A stretch of 64,000 nt of DNA from Niabella agricola (GCF_021538615.1 NZ_JAJHIZ010000002.1:372001-436000); one strand, 5' to 3'; shown: positions 50,722 through 60,041, counted from the first letter of the stretch. Numbers and translations: made by a program. The notes: generated by a model from the letters alone, not told the origin.

Positions 50722-52845
50722 ATGACAAAATATACCTGCCCCATGCACCCCCAGGTACTGAAAGACGAACCGGGCAGATGCCCGCTTTGCGGCATGGCAT
50801 TGATTCCTGTGGGTAATGCGTCCGTTGCTCATGGACATAAGACCGAACAGGAACATCCCGGGCACGCGCACCGCCATCCGGAGAAAAGAAGCTTTAACAA
50901 ACATGAGGGGCATCACTCGGGCGATTTCCTGAAGCGTTTTTGGATAAGCCTGGTGCTTACCATTCCCATCCTGCTGCTTTCGCATATGATACAACAGTGG
51001 CTGGGGTTTAATATTTCCTTTGTCGGTGATTCATATGTGTTGCTGGTATTGGGAACGGTGATCTATATCTATGGAGGCTTACCCTTCCTAAGGGGAATGA
51101 TTGGGGAGGTCAGGGCTAAAGCCATCGGAATGATGACGCTCGTTGCCATTGCTATATCGGTGGCCTATGTTTATTCTGTTGCCGTTATTTTTGGCTTACC
51201 GGGAATGGACTTTTTTTGGGAACTGGCAACCCTTATTGATATAATGCTTTTAGGGCATTGGCTGGAAATGCGTTCCCAAATGGCCGCATCAAAAGCCTTG
51301 CAATCACTGGTTGCTTTACTGCCAAATGAAGTTACCGTAGAACGGGATGGAACGGCCGTTAAAATAAAACTCGAAGACCTGCATAACGGAGAAACGGTGA
51401 TCATAAAACCCGGCGAAAAAATTCCAGCTGATGGCTTGGTAACGGAGGGGCTTTCCTACATAAATGAAAGCATGCTTACAGGGGAAAGCGTTCCGGTAAA
51501 AAGGGGAACAGGCAGTAAGGTGATTGCAGGGGCTATTAATGGAGATGGAGCATTGAGAATAAAAGTAACGGCCGTTGGAAAGGATAGTTACCTGAATAGG
51601 GTGATCAATCTTGTACAGGAAGCGCAGGCTGCCAAATCAAATACGCAGAATCTTGCGGACAGCGTAGCCAAATGGCTCACCTTTATTGCCATTGCCGTGG
51701 GTGCGGCCACCTTTATTTTCTGGTTTGTCAGCAAGGGCGATATGGCTTTTGCACTGGAACGGATGGTTACGGTAATGGTAACGGCCTGCCCGCATGCGTT
51801 GGGTGTGGCGATCCCTTTGGTGGTGGCCATTTCTACAACGCTTTCGGCAACCAATGGGCTGCTCATCCGCAACCGTACCGCATTTGAAACCACAAGAAAA
51901 TTATCTACCATTATTTTTGATAAAACCGGAACGCTCACTAAGGGCTCTCATGCGGTTGAAAAAGTGATTCCGTTAACGGATGCCTATAATGCCGATGAAG
52001 TGATCCGCTATGCTGCCGCCGTACAACAACATTCCGAGCACCATATTGCAAAAGGTATCATGACCACGTTAAAGGAAAAAAAACTTGCCTTGTGGAGGTC
52101 GGACCATTTTAACTATATGCAGGGTATGGGCGTACTGGGCGTGGTGAATGGAAGAACGGTCGTAGCTGCAGGGCCAAATTATTTCAGTAAAAATCATTTG
52201 TCCTTACCGGAAATTCCTAGAGAAATTAACCAGGAAACGGAAACGGTGGTTTTTATCTTAATAGATCAGCAGGTGGTAGGTATCATTGCGTTGGCAGACA
52301 CCATCCGGGAGGGTGCGCAGCAGGCAATTAATGAACTGAGGAAAATGAACATCAGATCCTTTCTCCTTACCGGGGACAACGGTAAAATAGCGGGCGCAGT
52401 GGCTGAAAAACTGGGAATGGACGGCTACCTGGCCAATGTGCTTCCTCATAATAAGCAGGAGCAGGTGAAAGCATTCCAGGAAAAAGGAGAAGTTGTTGCG
52501 ATGACGGGTGACGGTGTAAACGATGCGCCGGCATTGGCACAGGCGGATGTAGGTATTGCCGTAGGCTCCGGCACCGATGTGGCTGCCGAAACTGCTGACA
52601 TCATTCTGGTGGACAGCGATCCCAGGGATGTGGTAAAGCTGATCGGTTTTGGTAAACGTACCTATAAAAAAATGATTCAAAATCTTATCTGGGCGGTTGG
52701 CTATAACGTGGTGGCCATCCCTCTTGCGGCAGGGGTGCTTTACCCCAAATTTCTTTTAAGCCCTGCAATGGGCGCTGTACTGATGAGTGTAAGCACCATT
52801 GTAGTAGCTATCAATGCAAGTCTTTTAAAAATCAACAAACAATAA
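50722..52845 (+). CDS. copB: CopB-type copper-translocating P1B ATPase (CPH motif)
   Basis: A 707-aa heavy-metal ATPase. An N-terminal heavy-metal-binding domain (YTCPMHPQVL then GRCPLCGMALIPV) is followed by a His-rich stretch. Eight membrane helices follow, with the CPH triad at residues 356-358 (VTACPHALGV). TGES precedes the phosphorylated Asp400 in FDKTGTLTKG, and GDGVNDAPALAQADVGIAVG is at about 590-610. CPH rather than CPC marks the P1B-3 (CopB) class, linked to Cu2+/Cu+/Ag+ export. It starts 33 nt after the HMA-DUF3347 gene, and its TAA is one base from the ATG of the next gene. Confidence 0.94.
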   Translation: MTKYTCPMHPQVLKDEPGRCPLCGMALIPVGNASVAHGHKTEQEHPGHAHRHPEKRSFNKHEGHHSGDFLKRFWISLVLTIPILLLSHMIQQWLGFNISFVGDSYVLLVLGTVIYIYGGLPFLRGMIGEVRAKAIGMMTLVAIAISVAYVYSVAVIFGLPGMDFFWELATLIDIMLLGHWLEMRSQMAASKALQSLVALLPNEVTVERDGTAVKIKLEDLHNGETVIIKPGEKIPADGLVTEGLSYINESMLTGESVPVKRGTGSKVIAGAINGDGALRIKVTAVGKDSYLNRVINLVQEAQAAKSNTQNLADSVAKWLTFIAIAVGAATFIFWFVSKGDMAFALERMVTVMVTACPHALGVAIPLVVAISTTLSATNGLLIRNRTAFETTRKLSTIIFDKTGTLTKGSHAVEKVIPLTDAYNADEVIRYAAAVQQHSEHHIAKGIMTTLKEKKLALWRSDHFNYMQGMGVLGVVNGRTVVAAGPNYFSKNHLSLPEIPREINQETETVVFILIDQQVVGIIALADTIREGAQQAINELRKMNIRSFLLTGDNGKIAGAVAEKLGMDGYLANVLPHNKQEQVKAFQEKGEVVAMTGDGVNDAPALAQADVGIAVGSGTDVAAETADIILVDSDPRDVVKLIGFGKRTYKKMIQNLIWAVGYNVVAIPLAAGVLYPKFLLSPAMGAVLMSVSTIVVAINASLLKINKQ

Positions 52846-52846
52846 A

Positions 52847-53518
52847 ATGAAAAATAGAATCGTATCAATTGTTGCTGTAACCATGGTATTTGCAGTAATC
52901 TCCTGTAATCAGGCCTCCAATAAAAATAATGACCAACCCGCAAATAATACAGCCGGGCTTTCTGATGTATCGGCTGCTGCTCCGTCAACAACAACGGATT
53001 CAACGGCACCGGCTGCTGGCAATACACCCGGCAGCGGGGACGCAAAAACAACAACGCAGGAAACAAAACGCTTTTCGGTTGCACCCATCGTAACCGCGTA
53101 TCTGGCGTTAAAAAATGCATTGGTTGAAGATAATGGTAGTGCGGCGGCAGACGCCGGTAAAAAATTATTGGCAACCTTCAAAGGCGTAGATATGAAGGGC
53201 ATCCCCGCAGATCAACATAAAGGCTATATGGATATTGCGGATGATGCCATGGAAAATTCGGAGCATATCGGTGATAACGCAGGGAAGATCGAACACCAGA
53301 GAGAACACCTGGCATCCCTGAGCAAGGATATGAATGATCTGATTGCCCTGTTTGGAGCCCCTCAAAAATTATATCAGGATAAGTGTCCCATGTTCAATGA
53401 GGGCAAAGGGGCCATTTGGATCAGCGAGACCAGGGAAATAAAAAACCCTTACTACGGCAGCAAAATGATCAGCTGCGGTTCTGTAAAAAAAGAATATCAG
53501 GATGCAAAAAAAGATTAA
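52847..53518 (+). CDS. DUF3347 lipoprotein
   Basis: A 223-aa exported lipoprotein. A signal peptide with lipobox (VFAVISC, around residue 24) is followed by a long Thr/Ala/Pro/Asn linker. DUF3347 spans about residues 75-215 (VTAYLALKNALVEDNGSAAA then LYQDKCPMFNEGKGAIWISE and NPYYGSKMISCGS). Its C-terminus closely parallels the upstream HMA-DUF3347 protein, with conserved C-P-M-x-N and N-P-Y-Y-G-S-x-M-x-x-C-G that could bind copper. Overlaps the next gene by 17 nt. Confidence 0.88.
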   Translation: MKNRIVSIVAVTMVFAVISCNQASNKNNDQPANNTAGLSDVSAAAPSTTTDSTAPAAGNTPGSGDAKTTTQETKRFSVAPIVTAYLALKNALVEDNGSAAADAGKKLLATFKGVDMKGIPADQHKGYMDIADDAMENSEHIGDNAGKIEHQREHLASLSKDMNDLIALFGAPQKLYQDKCPMFNEGKGAIWISETREIKNPYYGSKMISCGSVKKEYQDAKKD

Positions 53519-53963
53519 AGCCATAACGTTGGTTTTACTGATTCTTTTTATTGCCATTCAATGCTACCAGCCCGCCGGCAATGTTCATAAAGGCAAGGTT
53601 GCGGCTACGGATATTTCCAGATCTTATAATATACCTGCTGACGTAAAGGTTATATTGCAGAGTTCCTGCTATGACTGTCATAGTAATCATACTAATTATG
53701 TATGGTACGACTATATCCAGCCGGCGCGAATGGTGGTTGAAAGCCACATTAAAAAGGGGAAGAAAGAACTGAATTTTAATGAATGGGGCACTTATTCCGA
53801 CAGGAAAAAGGAGCGGCTGTTAACTGCGATCAAAAAGCAAATAGAAACCAATGAGATGCCGCTCCCTTCTTATACATTGTTGCATAGGAATGCAAGGCTC
53901 GGTAAAAAGGAATTACAAACAGTGATTTCCTGGTTCAATCAACAAATCAACAATAATGATTAA
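53502..53963 (+). CDS. Exported haem-binding-domain protein (CxxCH)
   Basis: A 153-aa protein with an N-terminal membrane or signal segment (ITLVLLILFIAIQCYQPAGN). The haem-binding domain shows SSCYDCHSNHTNYVWYDYIQ (CxxCH for covalent haem c), then GTYSDRKKERLLTAIKKQIE and MPLPSYTLLHRNARL. Members sit in the periplasm and probably pass electrons. In this cluster it could accept electrons released by the multicopper oxidase or feed it. Overlaps the DUF3347 gene by 17 nt and ends 12 nt before the oxidase. Confidence 0.85.
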   Translation: MQKKIKAITLVLLILFIAIQCYQPAGNVHKGKVAATDISRSYNIPADVKVILQSSCYDCHSNHTNYVWYDYIQPARMVVESHIKKGKKELNFNEWGTYSDRKKERLLTAIKKQIETNEMPLPSYTLLHRNARLGKKELQTVISWFNQQINNND

Positions 53964-53975
53964 AAGAATGCTGAA

Positions 53976-56246
53976 ATGGATATACAAAACATTTTTTCAA
54001 AAAAACTGCTGCCGGTAGTGGCAGGTATGATGGTGTCGTCAGGCATTATGGCACAAAAGGTGGTCCGTTATGATTTATATGTGAAGGACAGTATGGTAAA
54101 CTATGCCGGGAAAGTCAAAAGGGCGATTGCTGTAAACGGACAGATACCCATGCCGACTCTTACGTTTACCGAAGGTGATACCGCAGAGATCGTGGTACAT
54201 AACCAATTAAAAGAAGGCACATCCCTGCATTGGCACGGCGTATTCCTGCCCAATAAAGAAGATGGTGTACCGTTCCTTACTCAAAAGCCTATAAAGCCCG
54301 GGGCTACCTATACGTACCGGTTCCCAATCATTCAAAATGGTACCCATTGGTATCATTCACATTCCGGCCTGCAGGAGCAGATCGGCATGTATGGCAGTTT
54401 TATAATGAAAAAACGTGGTGCGGATAAGACCTTCAGACAGGGGATTGACGATTTGCCCGCGGTGCCCGTTATTTTGAGCGAGTGGACCAACCTTAACCCG
54501 GATAACATACACCGGATGTTGCATAATGCAAATGATTGGGCAGCCATTAAGAAAAATGCTACCCAATCCTATGCCGAGGCTATAAAGGAGGGACAATTAA
54601 AAACCAAGCTTACCAATGAATGGAAACGGATGCTGGCAATGGATGTTAGCGACGTGTATTATGATAAAATCCTGATTAACGGAAATCAAGCTTCGGATCT
54701 CAGATCGGTTGACGGCAGAACTTTAAAAGCAGGGGATAAAGTGCGGCTTCGTATCTCCAACGGCGGGGCTTCCTCGTACTTCTGGCTGCGGTATGCCGGC
54801 GGTAAAATGACGGTTGTAGCGAACGATGGCAATGATGTGGAACCGGTAGAAGTAGACCGGTTGATCATTGCAGTTTCCGAAACCTATGATGTGGTCGTTA
54901 CCATTCCCAATGATGGGGTGGCGTATGAATTTTTGGCAACCACGGAAGACCGGACCCAGTCTGCGAGCTATTTTGTGGGCAACGGCATAAAGCAATTGAT
55001 CTCCCCGCTTCCCCGCTTAAAGTATTTTGAGGGAATGAAGATGATGAACGACATGATGAAGATGAACGGCGACCTGGACGATATGGGAATGAAAATGAGC
55101 CTGAATCAGATGGACATGAACGTGGTGATGTACCCGGAAATAACAGGCGAAGCGCACAAGAAAAAGGGCCACTCGCAACATAACCTGAACAAGGACGATG
55201 ATCCCAATCGTTACAATGCAAATGCCCTGGCGGATATTACCACGCTGAACTACGCAATGCTGCAATCGCCTCAAATAACCACGCTTCCAAACGATGCTCC
55301 GGTTAAAGAATTAAAATTTACGCTTACGGGAAACATGAATCGCTATGTATGGAGCATGGACAATAAGATTCTTTCGGAGACGGATAAAATACCTGTAAAA
55401 AAAGGAGAGGTGCTGCGCATCACCATCTATAATAATTCGATGATGCGTCATCCGATGCATCTGCATGGTTTTGATTTCAGGGTCATCAATGGCAAAGGCG
55501 AAAGATCGCCACTTAAGAATGTATTGGATATTATGCCGATGGAAACAGATACTATAGAGTTTCTGGCGAACGAGGAAGGTGACTGGTTTTTTCATTGTCA
55601 TATTCTTTATCATATGATGTCTGGTATGAACCGGGTATTTGCGGTAGGTGACTACAAAAATCCTTATCTGCCGGACAAAAAGCAGGCATATAAAGCCTTA
55701 CAAAGAGAAAGCAACATGGCACATTTTATGGTACAGAATGATTTTGCTACCAATGGCAATGATGGCGGCGCTATGTTGCAAAATGCCCGCTGGTCTTTAG
55801 GTACGGAATGGCGTTTGGGCTACAATAGCATGCACGGTTATGAAGTGGAGACGCATTTGGGAAGATATATAGGCAGGATGCAATGGTTCATGCCGTTTAT
55901 TGGTTTTGACTGGCGGCACCGTAAGATGGGGATGGACGAACATGAAAAGAATTTGTTTGGACAAAAAAACGAAAAAGATACCCGGAAGCAATTCAGCGTA
56001 GGTTTTATGTATACACTGCCGATGCTCGTCAATTTCCAGGCCGAAGTTTATCACGATGGTATCGTTCGGTTGCAACTGATGCGGGAAGATATTCCCGTTT
56101 CAAAAAGATTAAGAGCAGGTTTTATGGTCAATACCGACCTGGAGTATATGGCTGATCTGCAATACATCATTACAAGAAATATAGGGGTTCGCGCCCACTA
56201 TGACAGTGATATGGGATTTGGGGCAGGGATTTCGGTTAGCTACTAG
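53976..56246 (+). CDS. Multicopper oxidase (CopA/PcoA-like) with C-terminal CopB-like barrel extension
   Basis: A 756-aa exported protein. A signal peptide precedes three cupredoxin domains. Copper ligands are HWHG (85-88), HSHSG (127-131), HPMHLHGFDF (about 490-500) and HCHILYHMMSGM (about 540), covering T1, T2 and T3 sites. A Met-rich loop (MKMMNDMMKMNGDLDDMGMK, about residues 352-372) resembles PcoA/CueO Cu(I)-oxidation loops. Residues about 580-756 are unlike a cupredoxin and form alternating strands (YEVETHLGRYIGRMQWFMPF, VRAHYDSDMGFGAGISVSY) resembling the CopB/PcoB outer-membrane domain. It likely oxidises Cu(I) to Cu(II). A hairpin terminator follows. Confidence 0.92.
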   Translation: MDIQNIFSKKLLPVVAGMMVSSGIMAQKVVRYDLYVKDSMVNYAGKVKRAIAVNGQIPMPTLTFTEGDTAEIVVHNQLKEGTSLHWHGVFLPNKEDGVPFLTQKPIKPGATYTYRFPIIQNGTHWYHSHSGLQEQIGMYGSFIMKKRGADKTFRQGIDDLPAVPVILSEWTNLNPDNIHRMLHNANDWAAIKKNATQSYAEAIKEGQLKTKLTNEWKRMLAMDVSDVYYDKILINGNQASDLRSVDGRTLKAGDKVRLRISNGGASSYFWLRYAGGKMTVVANDGNDVEPVEVDRLIIAVSETYDVVVTIPNDGVAYEFLATTEDRTQSASYFVGNGIKQLISPLPRLKYFEGMKMMNDMMKMNGDLDDMGMKMSLNQMDMNVVMYPEITGEAHKKKGHSQHNLNKDDDPNRYNANALADITTLNYAMLQSPQITTLPNDAPVKELKFTLTGNMNRYVWSMDNKILSETDKIPVKKGEVLRITIYNNSMMRHPMHLHGFDFRVINGKGERSPLKNVLDIMPMETDTIEFLANEEGDWFFHCHILYHMMSGMNRVFAVGDYKNPYLPDKKQAYKALQRESNMAHFMVQNDFATNGNDGGAMLQNARWSLGTEWRLGYNSMHGYEVETHLGRYIGRMQWFMPFIGFDWRHRKMGMDEHEKNLFGQKNEKDTRKQFSVGFMYTLPMLVNFQAEVYHDGIVRLQLMREDIPVSKRLRAGFMVNTDLEYMADLQYIITRNIGVRAHYDSDMGFGAGISVSY

Positions 56247-56857
56247 TGTCGTTCTACGGGCGGATGTACCTAAAGGGATTGGTCGGTTTTATATAAAACC
56301 GATCAATCTCCTCATTAAAAAGCCACAGGCTATGGGCGATTTGATGGAGTTTTAAAAACGGCTCGACCGGTGGTGTCTTCCATTTTTTAAATCGCCTTTT
56401 ACACGCTCTGCGGAAGTGTTTTTCCGGAAGCCGGTACAGCTAAATTCAAAGAATGAACATACAAGTAATAGTATTTGAACATTAGACGCCAGGGACTAAA
56501 ACCATTGCTGGTTTCGGGGTTTGACATGACTAAACTGGTGGAGCAGCGGCAAAACCTCGCGGATCCGCCCAAAAGCCAGCGTGAACTATCGAAATTCTAT
56601 TATCTTATGCGCAACAAGATCTGAAACAAAATTGTCGGCATTATCATACCTGATGTTGATTTTATCAAATAGATGTTTCCGTTCCGAATACGCCTTCATA
56701 AACTTATGAACAGGTTCGATTGCAGTTATATCATAATCATTCTTTGTCATCCATTTTAAATTCCAATGTAAACGGACCGGCACGAAGGGTGATCGTGAAC
56801 ACCGGTTTAAGGTGACGGTGCATCCATCAGCTTCGGATACAGGGTGCTGGTAAGGTC
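56247..56857. other. Intergenic region after the copper operon
   Basis: About 610 bp. It holds the operon terminator near its left end. A 54-codon minus-strand frame at 56586-56750 (MTKNDYDITAIEPVHKFMKA) recalls the start of a methyltransferase but has no supporting context and may be a relic. Nothing else is supported. Confidence 0.45.
56277..56308 (+). terminator. Hairpin terminator after the multicopper oxidase
   Basis: 14-bp stem GATTGGTCGGTTTT / AAAACCGATCAATC with one G-T pair and a 4-nt loop, 31 nt after the oxidase stop. The following sequence (CTCCTC) lacks a long T run, so efficiency is uncertain. Confidence 0.65.
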
Positions 56858-57247
56858 TCAGGCTTCCGTGGGCTGTTCGTTTAGATCTGTTTCTGTATGC
56901 AGGGCACATACCCAGTTACCGTTTTCCTTTACCCAGGTAGATGCGCACACACACCTGAATGAAGACCGGTCATCCCCGGTGACATATTCAAACCCGACCT
57001 GGTAAGCGATGATAGCCGTGTCTTCATTGATCATTTGCGATTCGGCACCGGAAATATCCCCGAGCTTTAATTGCCGGCCAGCGCCGGATTCAAACATTTG
57101 TTGAAATGTGGCGGCATCCATTGTTCTTGCGCCGGTACGGCCGGCTACAATGCACGGAAACCGGGTAAGGCTTTCCACAGTTTTGAAATCATGGTCTTCC
57201 ATGGCCTTCCAGTATTTTTTTTCCAGTTCGAGGAGCTGTTTTTCCAT
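56858..57247 (-). CDS. DUF4440/SnoaL-like (NTF2-fold) protein
   Basis: A 129-aa soluble cone-shaped alpha+beta protein of the NTF2 superfamily. It begins QLLELEKKYWKAMEDHDFKT, with GARTMDAATFQQMFESGAG and the closing strand ASTWVKENGNWVCALHTET. DUF4440 proteins bind small ligands or serve as dimer modules; no catalytic residues can be assigned. Monocistronic and divergent from the histone-like gene. Confidence 0.82.
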   Translation of the reverse strand: MEKQLLELEKKYWKAMEDHDFKTVESLTRFPCIVAGRTGARTMDAATFQQMFESGAGRQLKLGDISGAESQMINEDTAIIAYQVGFEYVTGDDRSSFRCVCASTWVKENGNWVCALHTETDLNEQPTEA

Positions 57248-57423
57248 AATGAGTCCATTTTTATGTGTTACAGGATGTGCTTATTTCATTACAAAGATTG
57301 CTCCAGATCTGCCGGTTTCAGACGCTTTCGGATATGGCAACGCATGGGTCACTGCCTGCAAGGTGAAAAAATGGCAGTGTTTTTGAGCGCATCTTTCATT
57401 ATGAACCCTTTAAATCTTTTGCT

Positions 57424-57777
57424 ATGGCAAAATATTCAAAAAAGGCCGGGAGTAAAGTAGAAAGAGCCATGCATGAAATGAAGCATGGTGCATTAAAAAG
57501 CGGCAGAAGCGGTAAAAAGGTGACCAGCAGAAGACAGGCCATCGCCATCGGGTTGTCTGAAGCCCGGGAAGAAGGGGCAAAAGTGCCTAAGAAAGCAGCA
57601 TCCAAGGAAGCTGCGCCTAAAAAAACGGCTTCAAAAAAGACCGCATCGAAAAAAGCAGCACCTAAAAAGGCTGCAGTCAAAAAAGCGGCACCCCGTAAAG
57701 CAGCAGCCAGGAAAAAGACCGCCCGGAAAACAGCGGCGAAGAAGACAGTCGCTAAAAAAAGAACATCAAAAAAATAA
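57424..57777 (+). CDS. DUF6496-type protein with histone-H1-like Lys/Ala tail
   Basis: A 117-aa very basic protein. Residues 1-55 (YSKKAGSKVERAMHEMKHGA then SRRQAIAIGLSEAREEGAKV) match the DUF6496 module. The rest is a run of about a dozen A-S/A-P-K-K-type repeats, like the C-terminal domain of eukaryotic H1 and bacterial Hc1 proteins. It probably binds DNA non-specifically. The tail is built of 9-12-bp degenerate codon repeats, prone to length change. Followed by another stress-type gene, csbD. Confidence 0.85.
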   Translation: MAKYSKKAGSKVERAMHEMKHGALKSGRSGKKVTSRRQAIAIGLSEAREEGAKVPKKAASKEAAPKKTASKKTASKKAAPKKAAVKKAAPRKAAARKKTARKTAAKKTVAKKRTSKK

Positions 57778-57905
57778 ACCGCTACCGGAATATCCGCATG
57801 CTGGTGCGCCGGAAATGATGGAACATACCGTTACTCACAGGTACCTGTGGTTCGCTGCTGCAGGAAGTGGTGCAATGCATATTATTAACCTTAAAAGAAA
57901 AAATC

Positions 57906-58106
57906 ATGAGCACATTACAGGACAAACTAAAAGGGAACTGGAATATCGTTAAGGGACACCTTAAACATAAATGGGCGGAGCTCACAGACGATGAATTACT
58001 TTATGAAGAGGGAAAAGAAGAAGAGCTGATCGGCCGCATTCAAAAGAAAACCGGCGAAACCAAGGAAGCGATCAATGCATACATTGAAAAAATGAAATTT
58101 GATTGA
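57906..58106 (+). CDS. CsbD family stress protein
   Basis: A 66-aa protein from the ATG at 57906 (MSTLQDKLKGNWNIVKGHLK then HKWAELTDDELLYEEGKEEE and LIGRIQKKTGETKEAI), a clear CsbD domain of normal length. A longer frame from 57867 has no support. CsbD proteins are induced by general stress (sigma-B in Bacillus); their function is unknown. A second, more divergent copy lies at 32457. Confidence 0.92.
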   Translation: MSTLQDKLKGNWNIVKGHLKHKWAELTDDELLYEEGKEEELIGRIQKKTGETKEAINAYIEKMKFD

Positions 58107-58460
58107 GCGGAAAATTATTAGTGACAATGCCTGGCTGATAAAGCACCTCAATAAATGAGCAGCCAGTGTTTGACAGTAGGCTGTCTCTCCCTGAAGTCAA
58201 TTCGTAAAAGAACGTTAATGGTTTAGGGTTGAGGAGGGGAGCCTGCCAGGTACTGGTTGCTCATTTTCTGATATCCGTTGCGCGCAAATCTAAAATATCG
58301 AATCTTAATTCAATGCCGTTTATGTAAGCGTTTTTTTTGATAATTGCCACAGATACGCTGATGGCGCCTACGGCGCTCCCGCTATGCTATTTTTGAGTAC
58401 GATTAAAGCCTGTACCAAATCTGCACATCTGCGGCCTTAACGGCAGGCCGGATGTGTATT
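58107..58460. other. Intergenic region with dispersed-repeat-like element
   Basis: About 350 bp between convergent genes (csbD and the antiporter). It contains the imperfect inverted repeat at 58346-58435. No gene or RNA is supported; a short open frame at 58403-58597 is antisense to the antiporter end. Confidence 0.5.
58346..58435. repeat. Imperfect inverted repeat of the GCCACAGAT...ATCTGCGGC type
   Basis: Left arm GCCACAGATACGCTGAT (58346-58362) and right arm AAATCTGCACATCTGCGGC (58417-58435) are imperfect reverse complements. They resemble short intergenic repeats common in Bacteroidota genomes (CCACAGAT/ATCTGTGG). Whether it is repeated elsewhere needs the full genome. Confidence 0.5.
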
Positions 58461-60041
58461 TTAACTCCGGATCCGTTCTTCCTCCAGGTCAACCTGGTGA
58501 ATGAGCCGGTTAATAATGTCGCTATGGATCTCCGGATCCTCATGGTGAAGGGTTGCCAGGAACCGGCGTTGCAGATCCAGTAATTCCAGGTAGGCATTTT
58601 TTGATGTTTCGGTTATCCTGAATTTCTCAGGTTCCTTGAGTTTGCGCTCCCATTGCTCCACCATATGCGACAGGTGCGGATCGTTCAGTCCTTCCTGCTC
58701 TTTTTCTTTCAGAATTCGCAGGGTTTCTTTTAACAGCAGGGTTTTGGCTTTATGTGTACCCTCTTCTTCGTTTAGCGTTCCGGAGAACTGTACGAATCCT
58801 ACCCGTTTTATAAAATAAGGAAGCGTTAATCCCTGTAATAATAATGTGAGCAGGATAACGATGAAGGTAATAAACAAAATAAGATTGCGCTGTGGAAACG
58901 GCGAACCGTTTAATATGACAGGAATGGCCAGTGCTGCGGCAAGCGAAACCACCCCGCGCATACCCGTCCAGCCCATCAGCAATGGCAGGTGCAGGATGCT
59001 TCGCCAGCTGCGTTGAGGCGCCACCGGTATCACACTGCGCCGGAACAAAAATGTAGCCATCATGGCGGCATAAGAACTGATGATCCTTGCGCCGATCAGG
59101 ATGCCGGTAACCAGGGCCCCATAACCAAAGGCTGTGCGTATTGAAATGCCGTCGGCACGCAGCCCGGCCACGACTTCCGGAAGCTCTAACCCAATCAGCA
59201 TAAACACGATCCCGTTTAAAATAAAGATCAATGCCTCCCAGAAACTGCCCCCCTTAATACGACTGGCGCCGCTCAGGATCGTAAACCTTTTGGTGGAAAG
59301 GAATAATCCCCCGGAAACAACAGCCAGCACGCCGGAGCTGTGCATGTGTTCCGCGATCCAGTATAAAAAATAGGGCTCAATAAGGGTGAATACAATATCG
59401 GAAGGTGCATCGGTCGGCAGCCGCTTATGGGCCTGCATAAACAACCAGCCAAACAGGAGCCCGATGCCAACCCCACCGATGACCATCCATGAAAAATCGG
59501 TGATTGCATCCCGGAAAATAAATTGTCCGGTACCCACCGCTACCAGTGCAAACTTGAAAATGATCAGTGAGGATGCATCATTAAGGAGGCTTTCACCCTC
59601 CAGAACGGCCGAGGTTGACTTAGGGATTGCTACAAATTTTGTAATGGCAGCTGTGCTTACGGCATCGGGCGGAGATACAATACCGCCCAGGAGGAAACCC
59701 AGTGCAATCGTAAAGCCAGGGATGAAATGGTTGGCTGCAATGGCCACCGCAAATGCAGAAAAAAGGACTACGAGGAATGCGAAGCTGCCGATGATGCGCC
59801 ACCATTTTTTCATTTCCTTAAAAGAGATCGACCAGGATGCTTCAAACAAAAGCGGCGGCAGGAAAATGAAGAAGATCATATCGGGATCGATTACCACCCG
59901 GGGTAACCCCGGAACAAAACTGATCAGCAAACCAGCAACCACCAGCAGCACGGGGTAAGCAACGCGCCATTTTTTTGCCAGCATTTCAATCAGTACAATT
60001 GCAGCTACCAGCGCCAACATGAAAGGAAGTTGTTCATGCAT
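58461..60041 (-). CDS. Na+/H+ antiporter (CPA1 family)
   Basis: A 526-aa inner-membrane antiporter with about 12 hydrophobic helices in the first 400 residues. Conserved CPA1 elements are FIFLPPLLFEASWSISFKEM, FLLGGIVSPPDAVSTAAITK, VLEGESLLNDASSLIIFKFA (ND of the ion site) and GWTGMRGVVSLAAALAIPVI. A hydrophilic helical tail of about 100 residues with LKETLRILKEKEQEGLNDPH follows. It exchanges Na+ for H+ for pH and salt homeostasis. Convergent with csbD, another stress gene, and divergent from the ars operon. Confidence 0.93.
   Translation of the reverse strand: MHEQLPFMLALVAAIVLIEMLAKKWRVAYPVLLVVAGLLISFVPGLPRVVIDPDMIFFIFLPPLLFEASWSISFKEMKKWWRIIGSFAFLVVLFSAFAVAIAANHFIPGFTIALGFLLGGIVSPPDAVSTAAITKFVAIPKSTSAVLEGESLLNDASSLIIFKFALVAVGTGQFIFRDAITDFSWMVIGGVGIGLLFGWLFMQAHKRLPTDAPSDIVFTLIEPYFLYWIAEHMHSSGVLAVVSGGLFLSTKRFTILSGASRIKGGSFWEALIFILNGIVFMLIGLELPEVVAGLRADGISIRTAFGYGALVTGILIGARIISSYAAMMATFLFRRSVIPVAPQRSWRSILHLPLLMGWTGMRGVVSLAAALAIPVILNGSPFPQRNLILFITFIVILLTLLLQGLTLPYFIKRVGFVQFSGTLNEEEGTHKAKTLLLKETLRILKEKEQEGLNDPHLSHMVEQWERKLKEPEKFRITETSKNAYLELLDLQRRFLATLHHEDPEIHSDIINRLIHQVDLEEERIRS

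Noticed and set aside
56586..56750. Small methyltransferase-like protein on the minus strand
   Set aside because: Only 54 codons, resemblance limited to one short segment, no neighbours supporting it; kept only as a note in the intergenic entry.
59386..59958. 190-codon plus-strand frame
   Set aside because: Antisense to the Na+/H+ antiporter, whose motifs are unmistakable.
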